A stretch of DNA of 64,000 nt from Microbacterium yannicii PS01 (GCF_000304335.1 NZ_CAJF01000023.1:1-64000); one strand, 5' to 3'. Shown: positions 1 through 7,837, numbered from the stretch's first letter. The notes: generated by a model from the sequence alone, not told the origin. Program-made: numbers and translations.

Positions 1-129
1 TTCTGTAGCTATGGCCGTCGGGATGCCGCGCGAAGTGCCCCCTGAACTTCGGCACACTCTGAAGCTCGCCGTCGTGGGTCAGCTCCTGTCGCTACGGCCG
101 TCGGGATGCACCGCCAAGTGCCCTCCGAA
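1..129. repeat. Two imperfect 46-bp direct repeats, period 83 bp
   Basis: Positions 1-46 and 84-129 align without gaps with about eight mismatches. Both contain the 14-mer GGCCGTCGGGATGC (13-26 and 96-109) and the later AAGTGCC block. The stretch before the heat-shock operators at 199 has no convincing gene: a 63-codon open frame at 11-202 lacks a ribosome binding site. The repeat may continue upstream of the window. Function unknown. Confidence 0.5.
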
Positions 130-198
130 CGCAGACACGCGAGCTGATGGAAGCCTCGATCCTCGCTATCCGTTCGTTCAGAGCGAACGCGGAATTCG

Positions 199-225
199 TT
201 AGCACTCGAGCTCCTCGAGTGCTAA
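199..225 (+). promoter_or_regulatory. CIRCE operator (HrcA site)
   Basis: The sequence is an exact match to the published CIRCE element TTAGCACTC-N9-GAGTGCTAA, with no mismatch in either arm. CIRCE is the binding site of the heat-shock repressor HrcA. It lies 54 bp upstream of the Hsp20 start codon and overlaps the likely promoter. Confidence 0.93.
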
Positions 226-228
226 TCT
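199..228 (+). promoter_or_regulatory. Putative hsp20 core promoter overlapped by CIRCE
   Basis: TAATCT (223-228) fits an actinobacterial -10 box. TTAGCA (199-204), 18 bp upstream, is a weak -35. Transcription would start near 235, so CIRCE covers the whole promoter and the HAIR-type site covers the start point. Assignment is by pattern only. Confidence 0.4.
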
Positions 229-235
229 GGTGTCA

Positions 236-256
236 GTTGAGTCGAGTCGACTCAAC
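236..256 (+). promoter_or_regulatory. HAIR-type operator (HspR-like site)
   Basis: GTTGAGT-N7-ACTCAAC is a perfect inverted repeat with the spacing of the HAIR element (CTTGAGT-N7-ACTCAAG) bound by HspR. Only the outermost base pair differs from consensus. It begins 11 bp after the CIRCE box and ends 23 bp before the hsp20 start, at or just after the expected transcription start. Confidence 0.75.
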
Positions 257-279
257 TTCACAATCAGAGAGGAGAAACC

Positions 280-744
280 ATGGCCACCTACGACCCGTTC
301 CGTGACCTCGACCGCCTCGCGTCGAGCCTCTTCGACACGCGCCGCGGCCCGCGCCGCATGCCGATGGACCTCTACCGCGACGGCGATCACTACGTGCTGA
401 CCGCCGACCTGCCGGGCATCGACCCGGGCTCGGTCGACATCGACGTCGATGGCCAGCTGCTCACGATCCGCGCCGAGCGCACGCTGCACAGCGGCGACGA
501 CGTCAAGTGGATCACGCGCGAGCGCGAGGGAGCCAGCTTCCTGCGACAGCTGAACCTCGGCCAGGGCATCGACACCGACCGCATCTCGGCGAACTACAAC
601 AACGGCGTGCTGAGCGTCACCATCCCGGTGAGCGAGAAGGCGAAGCCGCGCAAGATCGAGGTCACCTCCGACACCTCGCAGCACGTGCTGCAGACCCACG
701 AGAGCAGGGCCGATCAGGAGGAGCCGCAGCCGATCGAGCAGTGA
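280..744 (+). CDS. Hsp20 / alpha-crystallin family small heat-shock protein
   Basis: This is a 154-residue small heat-shock protein, an ATP-independent holdase that keeps unfolded proteins soluble in the cytoplasm for refolding by DnaK and ClpB. The alpha-crystallin domain spans about residues 27-125, with the ADLPGI strand at 42-47, NGVL at 108-111 and an IPV motif at 115-117. The acidic C-terminal tail ends EEPQPIEQ. GAGAGGAG at 266-273 is a good ribosome binding site for the ATG. It stands alone: CIRCE and HAIR operators lie upstream and a terminator follows 24 bp after the stop. The family is certain; partners and oligomer size cannot be read from sequence. Confidence 0.96.
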   Translation: MATYDPFRDLDRLASSLFDTRRGPRRMPMDLYRDGDHYVLTADLPGIDPGSVDIDVDGQLLTIRAERTLHSGDDVKWITREREGASFLRQLNLGQGIDTDRISANYNNGVLSVTIPVSEKAKPRKIEVTSDTSQHVLQTHESRADQEEPQPIEQ

Positions 745-767
745 TCGCCTGCGTCACCGTCGAGAAG

Positions 768-796
768 CGCCCGGGTCCCGGTGGACCCGGGCGTTT
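768..796 (+). terminator. Rho-independent terminator after hsp20
   Basis: An 11-bp perfect GC-rich stem (768-778 with 783-793) with a 4-nt loop is followed by TTT. It lies between the hsp20 stop and the convergent MarR gene. Confidence 0.8.
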
Positions 797-858
797 CGCT
801 GCATCCACGCGCCACCCCGACGAAGTGAGGCGTCCGAGTCCTCGCGACCCCGGATCGG

Positions 859-1302
859 TCAGTCTTCGTGCGGCTGCTTCTTCCGCAGCTTCGCCGTGAG
901 GTCGCGCAGCTGTGCGAGTTCCTCGTCGGTGAGCCCAGACATCCGCTCGGCGATGGCCCGGCCGTGGGCGCTCGCGATGCGGCGGAACAGCGAGGCGCCG
1001 GTCTCGGTCGCACGCACGAGGGATCCGCGGCCGTCGTCGGGATCGGCGCACTTGGAGATGAGGCCGCGCGCCGCCATGCGGTCGACCAGCCGCGACACGC
1101 TCGGCTGGCTGATCAGCATGTTCGCCGTCACATCGCGCAGCCGGGCGGTCATGTCCTCGCCGCGAGTGACCGTCAGCAGCACGTCGTACTCCGCCTGGCT
1201 CAGCGTGTCTTCCTTGAAGTCGCCGTTCAGGTCGCCGAACACCTCGTGCTGCGCGCGGAACAGGCTCTCCCACGCATCGATGGCAAGGCGGCGATCGGTC
1301 AT
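859..1302 (-). CDS. MarR family transcriptional regulator
   Basis: A 147-residue MarR-type winged-helix repressor, the usual length for the family. The DNA-binding core runs from about residue 35 to 95: LSQAEYDVLLTV, the recognition helix around ISQPSVSRLVDRM, then the wing DPDDGRGS. C-terminal helices carry the dimer interface. It is divergent from the DUF2207 gene with 42 bp between the starts, the usual arrangement for autoregulation plus control of the neighbour. I see no clear palindrome in those 42 bp, so ligand and targets are unknown. Confidence 0.93.
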   Translation of the reverse strand: MTDRRLAIDAWESLFRAQHEVFGDLNGDFKEDTLSQAEYDVLLTVTRGEDMTARLRDVTANMLISQPSVSRLVDRMAARGLISKCADPDDGRGSLVRATETGASLFRRIASAHGRAIAERMSGLTDEELAQLRDLTAKLRKKQPHED

Positions 1303-1344
1303 ACCGACAAGATTAGAGCGAAGTGAGACCCATAGGCTGGCGAC

Positions 1345-3156
1345 ATGGGGACTGGACTGGTCATGCCGCTCGATAGCCCGCGCCGGAGGGCCTCGGCCGC
1401 CTCAGTGATCGTCGCCCTCGTCCTCGGACTCGTCGCCGCCGTCTTCGGCGTCGGTGCCGCCCCGGCCCGCGCCGATGTGAACGACTTCGAGTTCGAGAGC
1501 CTCGACGTCGAGTACCAGCTCGGCCGGGCCGAGGACGGCACGAGCACCCTCACCGTGGTCGAGACCTTCGTCGCGCTGTTCCCCGACCACGATCAGAACC
1601 GGGGGATGCAGCGACTCATCCCGGACTCCTACCTCGGCGCCCCGCTGCACCCCGACCTCGTCTCGATCACCGACGAGAGCGGCGCCACGCGTCCCTCCGA
1701 GGTCGAGGAGGAGGACGACTTCTACATCATGACCTCGCGCGCCGACGACTACGTCCACGGCCGCCAGACGTACGTCTTCACGTACACGCTGCGAAACGTC
1801 ACGCGCGCGTTCGCCGACACCGCGGCGGACGAGTTCTACTGGGACGTCAACGGCACGGCCTGGGCCCAGCCGTTCGGCCGGATCACCGCACGCGTGGTCA
1901 TCCCCGATGACATCACCGCGGCGCGCACCGGCGAGCAGGCCTGCTACGTCGGGCCGCCGGGTTCGACACAGACGTGCCCGGTCACCGGCGATGGCGCGGT
2001 GGTCGAGGCATCCGCCGGCCCCGTCGCGCCGTACGAGACGATGACCGTCGCCATCGGCTTCGAGCCCGATACCTTCACCGAATTCGACTCCTCCTACCTG
2101 GCCTCGCCCTGGGGATGGGTGCAGGGACTGGCCGCGCTGCTCGGGCTCGGCGGGGCGATCATCCTCGGTGTGCGCACGCGGCGGCGTGCCCTGCGCGACG
2201 AACCGGGCCGGCCCGTGATCATCGCCGAGTACACGCCGCCCCGGGGAATCGACGCACTCGAGAGCGCCGTTCTGCTGGGGCTGAGCACGAAGGCCATCCC
2301 CGCCGAGGTGCTCGAGCAGGCCGTCGTGGGCAGCATCCGCATCGAAGAGGGTGCGGCGAAGATGTTCGGCGGTACCAAGCTGAAGGCGGTGCTGCTCGAT
2401 CCCTCGAGAGCGGACGGAGACGGGCGGATGCTGCTGCAGGGCCTCTTCCCGCAGGGGATCCCCGGCGAGGAGTTCGAGTTCGGCCGCACCGACACCCGGT
2501 TCTCGACAGCGGCCCAGAACATCCTGAAGGCAGCGAACCAGGAGCTGGTCACGCGAGGACTTCGGCGCCCGGTGCCCGCCGGAGCACGCGCGTGGCCCGT
2601 GGCCCTCGCCGCCCTCGCGGTGGTCGTGGTCTTCATCTCGGGGTTCGTCGCACTCGAGAACGGCGTGCAGCCGCTCGTCCCGATCGCGCTCATCATCGCG
2701 TCGGTGGTCGTTCTGCTGCTGGTCATCGGGCTCATCGTCCACAAGCCCCTCACCGCAGCGGGCGCCGAGACCCGCGACCACCTCGCCGGTCTGAAGCAGT
2801 TCATCGACTGGGCAGAGGCCGACCGCATCCGCATGCTGCAGTCGCCGCAGGGCGCCGAGCGGATGCCGGTCGACACCGGCGACCCGCGCGTGATGTTGAA
2901 GCTGTACGAGACGCTTCTGCCCTACGCGGTGGTATTCGGGCAGGAGAAGCAGTGGGCCCGAGAGCTCGCCGTGCTCTACGGCGAGCAGAACTCGCCCACC
3001 TGGTACGTCGGCAGTGCCGGCTTCAACGCAGCGGCGTTCTCGTCGGGCATCTCGAACCTCTCGTCCAGCAGCGCGTCTGCGTCGTCCTCCGGCGGCTCGA
3101 GCGGCGGCGGCTCGGCCGGTGGTGGCGGCGGTGGCGGAGGAGGCGGCGGCGTCTGA
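1345..3156 (+). CDS. DUF2207 family membrane protein with Gly-rich tail
   Basis: A 603-residue membrane protein of the DUF2207 family (function unknown). An N-terminal hydrophobic segment at about 20-42 ending in APARA looks like a signal peptide. An exported domain follows to about residue 250, with strands such as YVFTYTLRNV. A transmembrane helix comes near 252-275, a cytoplasmic part next, and two more helices near 417-468. The C terminus is a Ser- then Gly-only stretch of about 40 residues, typical of this family. ATG at 1345 is used; an in-frame ATG at 1363 would still keep the signal peptide. Confidence is high for the family, nil for biochemical role. Confidence 0.9.
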   Translation: MGTGLVMPLDSPRRRASAASVIVALVLGLVAAVFGVGAAPARADVNDFEFESLDVEYQLGRAEDGTSTLTVVETFVALFPDHDQNRGMQRLIPDSYLGAPLHPDLVSITDESGATRPSEVEEEDDFYIMTSRADDYVHGRQTYVFTYTLRNVTRAFADTAADEFYWDVNGTAWAQPFGRITARVVIPDDITAARTGEQACYVGPPGSTQTCPVTGDGAVVEASAGPVAPYETMTVAIGFEPDTFTEFDSSYLASPWGWVQGLAALLGLGGAIILGVRTRRRALRDEPGRPVIIAEYTPPRGIDALESAVLLGLSTKAIPAEVLEQAVVGSIRIEEGAAKMFGGTKLKAVLLDPSRADGDGRMLLQGLFPQGIPGEEFEFGRTDTRFSTAAQNILKAANQELVTRGLRRPVPAGARAWPVALAALAVVVVFISGFVALENGVQPLVPIALIIASVVVLLLVIGLIVHKPLTAAGAETRDHLAGLKQFIDWAEADRIRMLQSPQGAERMPVDTGDPRVMLKLYETLLPYAVVFGQEKQWARELAVLYGEQNSPTWYVGSAGFNAAAFSSGISNLSSSSASASSSGGSSGGGSAGGGGGGGGGGGV

Positions 3157-3229
3157 CGCGGCCTAGCCGATCCACCCGGGTTCGGGAAGGGGCTTGGCCT
3201 CCGGGCCCGGGCGCGGAACGCTGGGGCGA

Positions 3230-4897
3230 ATGAGGATCACCGATACGAGCGACCTGTGGTGGAAGTCCGCCGTCATCTACTGCCTCGACGTCGAGACGTA
3301 TCTCGACTCCAACGGCGACGGCGTGGGCGATATGCAGGGGCTGGCCTCCCGCATCGACTACCTCGCGCAGTTGGGTGTGACGTGCATCTGGCTGATGCCG
3401 ATCTACCCGACACCCGACCGCGACGACGGGTACGACGTCACCGACTTCTACGGCATCGATCCGCGACTGGGCGACCACGGAACGTTCGTCGAGATGGTGC
3501 GCACCGCCCGGGACCGTGGCATGCGCGTCATCGTCGACCTCGTCGTCAACCACACGTCGGATCGGCATCCGTGGTTCCTGGCCGCCAAGCGCAGCGTGAA
3601 CTCGCCGTTCCGCGACTACTACGTGTGGCGAAGCGATCCGCCGCCCAAGGGTCAGAAGAACTCGGTCTTCCCGGGCGAAGCCGACGGCATCTGGACGAAG
3701 GACGAGAAGTCGGGTCAGTGGTATCTGCACAGCTTCTACGAGCACCAGCCCGATCTGAACGTCTCCAACCCGCGCGTGCGGGATGAGATCGCGCGCACCG
3801 TGGGGTTCTGGCTCCAGCTGGGGGTCTCGGGCTTCCGGGTGGACGCGGTGCCGTTCCTGCTCGAGGTGCCCGAGGGCGCCGACATGGCCAATCCGCATGA
3901 CTTCCTTCGCGACGTCCGCCGATTCCTGCAGCGACGGTCGAGCGAGGGAGTGCTCCTGGGCGAGGTGAACCTGCCGTACGAGCAGCAGGTCGCCTACTTC
4001 GGAGCCGACGACGACGGCCAGGAACTGACGATGCAGTTCGACTTCGCCGCCATGCAGCGGCTGTACCTGTCTCTGGTGCGTCGAGATCCGGCACCCCTCA
4101 TCGAGACGCTGACCTCGCGCCCGAAGCTGCCCATCGAGACGCAGTGGGCGAACTTCCTGCGCAATCACGACGAACTGACCCTCGATCAACTCAGCGAAGA
4201 CGAGCGACAGGAGGTGTTCGAAGCCTTCGCGCCGGATGAGAAGCAGCGAGTGTTCGGACGCGGGATCGTTCGGCGGCTGCCCCCGATGCTCGAAGGCGAT
4301 CCGCGTCGCATCCGCATGGCGTACAGCCTGCTGTTCACGCTGCCGGGCACGCCCGTGCTGTTCTACGGCGAAGAGATCGGCATGGGCGAGAACGCCGAGG
4401 TTCCGGGGCGCCAGGCGGTGCGGACGCCGATGCAGTGGTCGAAAGACAAGAACGGCGGATTCTCGGATGCCGCAGCCTCACGTCTGCCGCTTCCGCAGCC
4501 GACGGACGGCTACGCGCCGCAGCACATCAACGTCGCGGACCAGATCGAGGATCGAGGCTCGCTGCTGCACTTCTTCCGCGACCTGATCTCGCGCTACCGC
4601 ATCTCGCCCGAGCTCGGATGGGGCGAGTTCGAAGTGATTCCGCAGAGCGTTCCGGCGGTTCTCGTGCACTCGCTGCGCGCCGATGTCGGACGGATGGTGG
4701 CGGTTCACAACTTCGCCGACGTGCCCGCGATGATCCGGTTCGCCGTCGAGGATGAGCCTGACGGCGCGTCCCTCGTCGACCTGCTCGCCGCCGATCGCAT
4801 CCCGTTGGACGAGAAGGGCGAGGTGGAATTCGAGATCCCGCCGTACGGCTTCCGGTGGCTGCGCGTGGCGCGGCCTGGAGACGGGCGCGTGACCTGA
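3230..4897 (+). CDS. GH13 alpha-glucan enzyme, trehalose-synthase-like
   Basis: A cytoplasmic glycoside hydrolase family 13 protein of 555 residues. The (beta/alpha)8 barrel carries the conserved regions DLVVNH, GFRVDAV with nucleophile Asp205, LLGEVN with acid/base Glu245, and FLRNHDE with Asp314. WYLHSFYEHQPDLN and DYYVWRSD resemble trehalose synthase (maltose to trehalose) and related alpha-glucosidases. No maltokinase domain is attached, so isomerase versus hydrolase cannot be decided. The C-terminal beta domain (about 470-555) is normal. The ATG at 3230 is preferred over an upstream in-frame TTG at 3194. A perfect hairpin follows at 4916. Confidence 0.88.
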   Translation: MRITDTSDLWWKSAVIYCLDVETYLDSNGDGVGDMQGLASRIDYLAQLGVTCIWLMPIYPTPDRDDGYDVTDFYGIDPRLGDHGTFVEMVRTARDRGMRVIVDLVVNHTSDRHPWFLAAKRSVNSPFRDYYVWRSDPPPKGQKNSVFPGEADGIWTKDEKSGQWYLHSFYEHQPDLNVSNPRVRDEIARTVGFWLQLGVSGFRVDAVPFLLEVPEGADMANPHDFLRDVRRFLQRRSSEGVLLGEVNLPYEQQVAYFGADDDGQELTMQFDFAAMQRLYLSLVRRDPAPLIETLTSRPKLPIETQWANFLRNHDELTLDQLSEDERQEVFEAFAPDEKQRVFGRGIVRRLPPMLEGDPRRIRMAYSLLFTLPGTPVLFYGEEIGMGENAEVPGRQAVRTPMQWSKDKNGGFSDAAASRLPLPQPTDGYAPQHINVADQIEDRGSLLHFFRDLISRYRISPELGWGEFEVIPQSVPAVLVHSLRADVGRMVAVHNFADVPAMIRFAVEDEPDGASLVDLLAADRIPLDEKGEVEFEIPPYGFRWLRVARPGDGRVT

Positions 4898-4913
4898 CAA
4901 CGCTGGACCACAG

Positions 4914-5012
4914 TGAAGGGCCGGTCGGAGAGGCAACCGACCGGCCCTTGTCCCTGCACCAAGAGTGTCCTGCAATCACATGCCGGCAGCTGCCACAGCA
5001 AACAACTACCGT
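4914..5012 (-). ncRNA. Candidate small RNA, copy 1 (approx. 99 nt)
   Basis: I infer a minus-strand small RNA here. Reading the minus strand there is a promoter (TTGCTC, 17 nt, TAGAGT), then about 65 nt of unique sequence, then a 13-bp perfect hairpin (4949-4937 with 4928-4916). The body 4916-5014 matches 7031-7131 at all but three positions, while the promoter stretch 5015-5070 is only about 77% identical between copies. That is conservation of the transcript over its surroundings. The three differences include two indels that break every reading frame, so a peptide is unlikely. It is convergent with the GH13 gene and the hairpin would also end that transcript. Confidence 0.45.
4916..4949. 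terminator. Bidirectional terminator hairpin, repeat copy 1
   Basis: A 13-bp perfect stem (4916-4928 / 4937-4949) with an 8-nt loop, beginning 18 bp after the GH13 stop codon. There is no long T run on either strand, which is common in high-GC actinobacteria. Confidence 0.7.
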
Positions 5013-5018
5013 TCCTGG

Positions 5019-5047
5019 ACTCTATAACGAAGAGATAACGAGAGCAA
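5019..5047 (-). promoter_or_regulatory. Putative promoter of small RNA copy 1
   Basis: On the minus strand TTGCTC (5047-5042) and TAGAGT (5024-5019) are 17 bp apart. The spacer holds two CGTTAT half-sites 11 bp apart, the spacing expected for an OmpR-type response regulator. The same architecture is kept in copy 2 (7164-7136). Confidence 0.45.
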
Positions 5048-5180
5048 GGGTGCTCGTTACCTTTTCGTGACTTCTTCGATCAACACGGCAGCACAGGCTC
5101 CGGCGGCGACGCAACCCCCTCGTGATCTCGTGGTGCGCTTCCTACCGTGACGGCCAGGACGACGAAAGGTGGACCCGGTG

Positions 5181-6998
5181 ATGGCGCAGGAGCGGACGGT
5201 GTCGGACGTGATCGTCGAGCGGCTGGCGGACTGGGGTGTGTCGCGCGTATACGGATACAGCGGCGACGGCATCAACGGTGTGCTCGAGGCCATCCGACGA
5301 TCGGAGGGCGACGTCTCGTTCGTTCAGGCGCGCCACGAGGAGAACGCCGCGTTCATGGCCGTGGGCGAGGCGAAGTACGCCGGCGGAGTCGGCGTGGTGC
5401 TCTCCACACAGGGGCCCGGCGCCGTGCATCTGCTCAACGGGCTCTACGACGCCAAGCTCGACCGCGTCCCGGTCGTCGCCCTCATCGGACAGCAGCACCG
5501 CAGCGTGCTCGGATCGGGGTACATGCAGGAGATCGACCTGCGCACCCTCTTCTCGAACGTCGCGGCGCACTACGTCGTCGAGGTGAACACCGCCGAGCAG
5601 GTGCCGATGGTCCTCGATCGCGCGTTCCGGACTGCGCGCGCGACCAGTGCCCCGACGGTGGTGATCCTGCCTCACGACGTGCAGTCCGAACCTGCGCCGG
5701 AGCTGCCGCACGAGCACGGCATCGTGCCGACCGCGCCGACGTTCGACGTCCCGTCGGTGCGCGCATCCGCCGACCGGATCGCGGAGGCCGCGAAGCTGCT
5801 GTCCGCCGCGCGCAGGCCCGCGTTCCTGGTCGGCAAGGGAGCCGCCGGAGCGGTCGATCAGGTCGCCGCACTCGCAGAGCATCTGGGAGCGGGGATCGTG
5901 ACCAGCCTGCTCGGCAAGCCCTATGTCGACGAGCGGTCCTCGCTGGCCGCGGGCACGATGGGGCACCTCGGCACGACCGCGAGCGCTCAGGTCTTCGCCG
6001 GGTGCGATGCCTTGCTCATCATCGGGTCGAACGATCCGTGGACCGAGTTCTATCCCGCGCCGGGCCAGGCGAGAGTCGTCCAGATCGACATCGATCCGGC
6101 GATGATCGGCAATCGCAGCGCCGTCGATGTGGGGCTCGTCGGCGACGCGGCCGCCACGCTCGACGCGCTGCGCGAGGCTGTGCCGCCCGCGGCCGACACG
6201 GAATGGCGGGCGCGGGTGGAGGAGTTCGTGGCAGTGTGGCGGTCGGTGAGCGCGCAACGCGCAGAAGTCGATGCCGAGCCGGTGAACCCCGAGGCGGCGA
6301 TGCGGGCGCTCAACCAACACCTTCCCGACAACGCGCGTGTCTCGCTCGACGTCGGCAGTGTCGTGTACTGGTACGCCCGCCAGCTCCTCCTTCCTCCGGG
6401 TGTACCCGCGCACGTCTCCGGGACGCTCGCGAGCATGGGGTGCGGCTTGCCGTACGGCCTCGCCGCCAAGCTGACGGCGCCGGATCGACCGGTCATCGTC
6501 CTTGCCGGCGACGGCGGAATGCAGATGACGGGACTTGCCGAGCTGGTGACGGTGGCCGACCGCTGGCGCGACTGGGCCGACCCCCGCTTCGTTGTCGCCG
6601 TGTTCGACAATCGGGACCTCGCCGAGGTCAGCTGGGAGCAGCGCGAGATGGAGGGTGCGCCCCGGTTCGACGAGAGCCAGCGTCTGCCGGCCGTGCCGTA
6701 CCACGAGTACGCGTGCATGCTCGGGCTCGCCGGCGAGCGCGTGGCGGACGTCGCGGATCTCGATGCGGCCTGGGAACGCGCCTGGGCGGCGGACCGGCCG
6801 TGTGTGCTCTCGATCCTGACGGATCCCGCGGTGCCGCTGCTGCCGCCGATGGCCGCCGCGGAGAAGAGCATCGGGCAGATGCGGTCGTCGCTGGAAGCGG
6901 AGGATGCGGCGGGCGGTCGCTATGCGGAGCGTGCGCGGCTCCTGCTCGACGCCTACGTCGAGATCGAGGCGCGGCTCGGAGCGAGTACCGCCGGCTGA
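5181..6998 (+). CDS. ThDP-dependent enzyme, pyruvate oxidase/dehydrogenase type
   Basis: A 605-residue thiamine-diphosphate enzyme of the acetolactate synthase/pyruvate oxidase superfamily, closest in style to pyruvate:quinone dehydrogenase. The N-terminal pyrimidine-binding domain has the catalytic Glu53 in RHEEN. A central domain follows at about 190-330, then the C-terminal domain with the Mg-ThDP motif GDGG near 443 through FDNRD. Pyruvate decarboxylation to acetate or acetyl phosphate is the likely reaction, but substrate and acceptor cannot be fixed. The ATG at 5181 follows AGGTGGA with good spacing; an in-frame GTG at 5169 has none. The gene is monocistronic and bracketed by the two repeat/small-RNA copies. 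Confidence 0.88.
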   Translation: MAQERTVSDVIVERLADWGVSRVYGYSGDGINGVLEAIRRSEGDVSFVQARHEENAAFMAVGEAKYAGGVGVVLSTQGPGAVHLLNGLYDAKLDRVPVVALIGQQHRSVLGSGYMQEIDLRTLFSNVAAHYVVEVNTAEQVPMVLDRAFRTARATSAPTVVILPHDVQSEPAPELPHEHGIVPTAPTFDVPSVRASADRIAEAAKLLSAARRPAFLVGKGAAGAVDQVAALAEHLGAGIVTSLLGKPYVDERSSLAAGTMGHLGTTASAQVFAGCDALLIIGSNDPWTEFYPAPGQARVVQIDIDPAMIGNRSAVDVGLVGDAAATLDALREAVPPAADTEWRARVEEFVAVWRSVSAQRAEVDAEPVNPEAAMRALNQHLPDNARVSLDVGSVVYWYARQLLLPPGVPAHVSGTLASMGCGLPYGLAAKLTAPDRPVIVLAGDGGMQMTGLAELVTVADRWRDWADPRFVVAVFDNRDLAEVSWEQREMEGAPRFDESQRLPAVPYHEYACMLGLAGERVADVADLDAAWERAWAADRPCVLSILTDPAVPLLPPMAAAEKSIGQMRSSLEAEDAAGGRYAERARLLLDAYVEIEARLGASTAG

Positions 6999-7028
6999 AT
7001 CTCCGGATGGGACCGCGGGAGGGCAAGA

Positions 7029-7129
7029 GTAAGGGCCGGTCGGAGAGGCAACCGACCGGCCCTTGTCCCTTGCACCAAGAGTGTCCTGCAATCACATGTC
7101 GGCAGCTGCCACAGCAAAACAACTACCGT
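7029..7129 (-). ncRNA. Candidate small RNA, copy 2 (approx. 101 nt)
   Basis: Second copy of the minus-strand transcript described at 4914-5012. Promoter TTGCCC, 17 nt, TACGGT; conserved body; 13-bp hairpin at 7064-7031. It lies downstream of, and on the same strand as, the TetR gene whose stop codon falls just upstream of the -35 box. It is convergent with the ThDP enzyme gene. Two such copies suggest partly redundant trans-acting RNAs, but expression is not shown by sequence. Confidence 0.45.
7031..7064. terminator. Bidirectional terminator hairpin, repeat copy 2
   Basis: Stem and loop are identical to copy 1 (stem 7031-7043 / 7052-7064). It begins 32 bp after the ThDP enzyme stop. Confidence 0.7.
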
Positions 7130-7135
7130 TCAAGA

Positions 7136-7164
7136 ACCGTATAACGGAGAGGTAACGAGGGCAA
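7136..7164 (-). promoter_or_regulatory. Putative promoter of small RNA copy 2
   Basis: On the minus strand TTGCCC (7164-7159) and TACGGT (7141-7136) are 17 bp apart, the same geometry as copy 1. The TAACG/CGTTA half-sites in and upstream of the spacer are also kept although neighbouring bases differ. Confidence 0.45.
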
Positions 7165-7173
7165 GGGTTTGCG

Positions 7174-7836
7174 TTATCTTTCCGTGATTTTCCCGAGCCG
7201 CTCATCGATCGCCGTTCGGAGCGCTCCAGGATCGACTCCGAGCGTCCACTCCGAGAACTCGGCGACGAAGTGCTTCTGTGCCGGATGATCGACCGCACCG
7301 GTGCTGTTCACGTACGAGCCGCCCCCGTCGACGGCGATCAGGATGCGTATGGCGGCGGCCTCGGCATCCTGATCGGTGAAGTCGCCCGACGCGATGCCGT
7401 CCTCGATGAGGCCGACCAGACGAGCGCGGTCGAGGGCGTCCTGCTCTTCGAGTGCGGCATTGAGGGCCGGACTGAAACGCGACAGATGCCGGGCGTTGAG
7501 CCACAGCCGAGCGAGCGGAAGTGACGCGCCGCTCTCGATGTGACCGACGAAGTCCGCCAGGCGGCCGAGCGGGTCGCCGTCGACCGGGAAGAAGTGCTCG
7601 CGCTCGGCCACGGCGGCCCGCGCGAAGGCCTCGACGACGAGGTCTTCGGCGGCAGGGAAGTAGTGGGTGATCAGACCGGGACGCACGCCGAGGCGGTCCG
7701 CGACCGCCCGCAGCGTGATGCGTTCGAGCCCTTCATCGAGCGCGATCGTGGCCGCGTGCGCGAGGATCTCTTCGCGGCGCTCCTCGGGGCGCTTTCGGGA
7801 TCGGACGGAGATCGCGCTTGACGCCATGCAATCCAT
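7174..7836 (-). CDS. TetR family repressor of the adjacent permease operon
   Basis: A 220-residue TetR repressor. The N-terminal helix-turn-helix lies at about 18-63, with ITLRAVADRLGVRPGLITHYF as the recognition region. A helical ligand-binding domain of the usual size follows. It is divergent from the NCS1 permease with 75 bp between starts, and that gap holds two copies of a 20-22 bp operator-like sequence, so autoregulation and control of the permease/amidohydrolase pair are likely. An internal ATG at 7827 is an alternative start. The last codons lie inside repeat copy 2. Confidence 0.9.
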   Translation of the reverse strand: MDCMASSAISVRSRKRPEERREEILAHAATIALDEGLERITLRAVADRLGVRPGLITHYFPAAEDLVVEAFARAAVAEREHFFPVDGDPLGRLADFVGHIESGASLPLARLWLNARHLSRFSPALNAALEEQDALDRARLVGLIEDGIASGDFTDQDAEAAAIRILIAVDGGGSYVNSTGAVDHPAQKHFVAEFSEWTLGVDPGALRTAIDERLGKITER

Positions 7837-7837
7837 G

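Larger units (their letters stand above)
4916..5070. repeat. Long direct repeat, copy 1
   Basis: This is paired with 7031-7187. The first 99 bp are almost identical to the partner (one substitution, two single-base indels). The following 56 bp are about 77% identical. The two copies flank the ThDP enzyme gene exactly. No inverted ends or target duplications are visible, so it does not look like a transposable element. Confidence 0.9.
7031..7187. repeat. Long direct repeat, copy 2
   Basis: Partner of 4916-5070. Its distal end overlaps the last codons of the TetR gene (stop at 7174-7176). Confidence 0.9.

Noticed and set aside
1-129. CRISPR array
   Set aside because: Only two units, about 17% divergent, 37 bp apart, with no further copies or cas genes.
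4527-5001. Conserved peptide encoded by the repeats on the minus strand
   Set aside because: Copies share a short frame (MLWQLP- and IAGHSWC-like), but single-base indels shift the frame between copies before any common stop.
5142-7091. Long minus-strand ORF of 649 codons over the ThDP gene
   Set aside because: It is an antisense shadow produced by high GC at third positions; no family features or start signals. The same applies to long antisense frames at 1402-2781, 13857-15989, 18738-20261, 49860-52259 and 52340-54076.
4916-7187. Composite mobile element carrying the ThDP gene
   Set aside because: The flanking copies are direct repeats without inverted ends, transposase or target duplications, and each has promoter-to-terminator order. 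A small RNA gene explains the pattern better.
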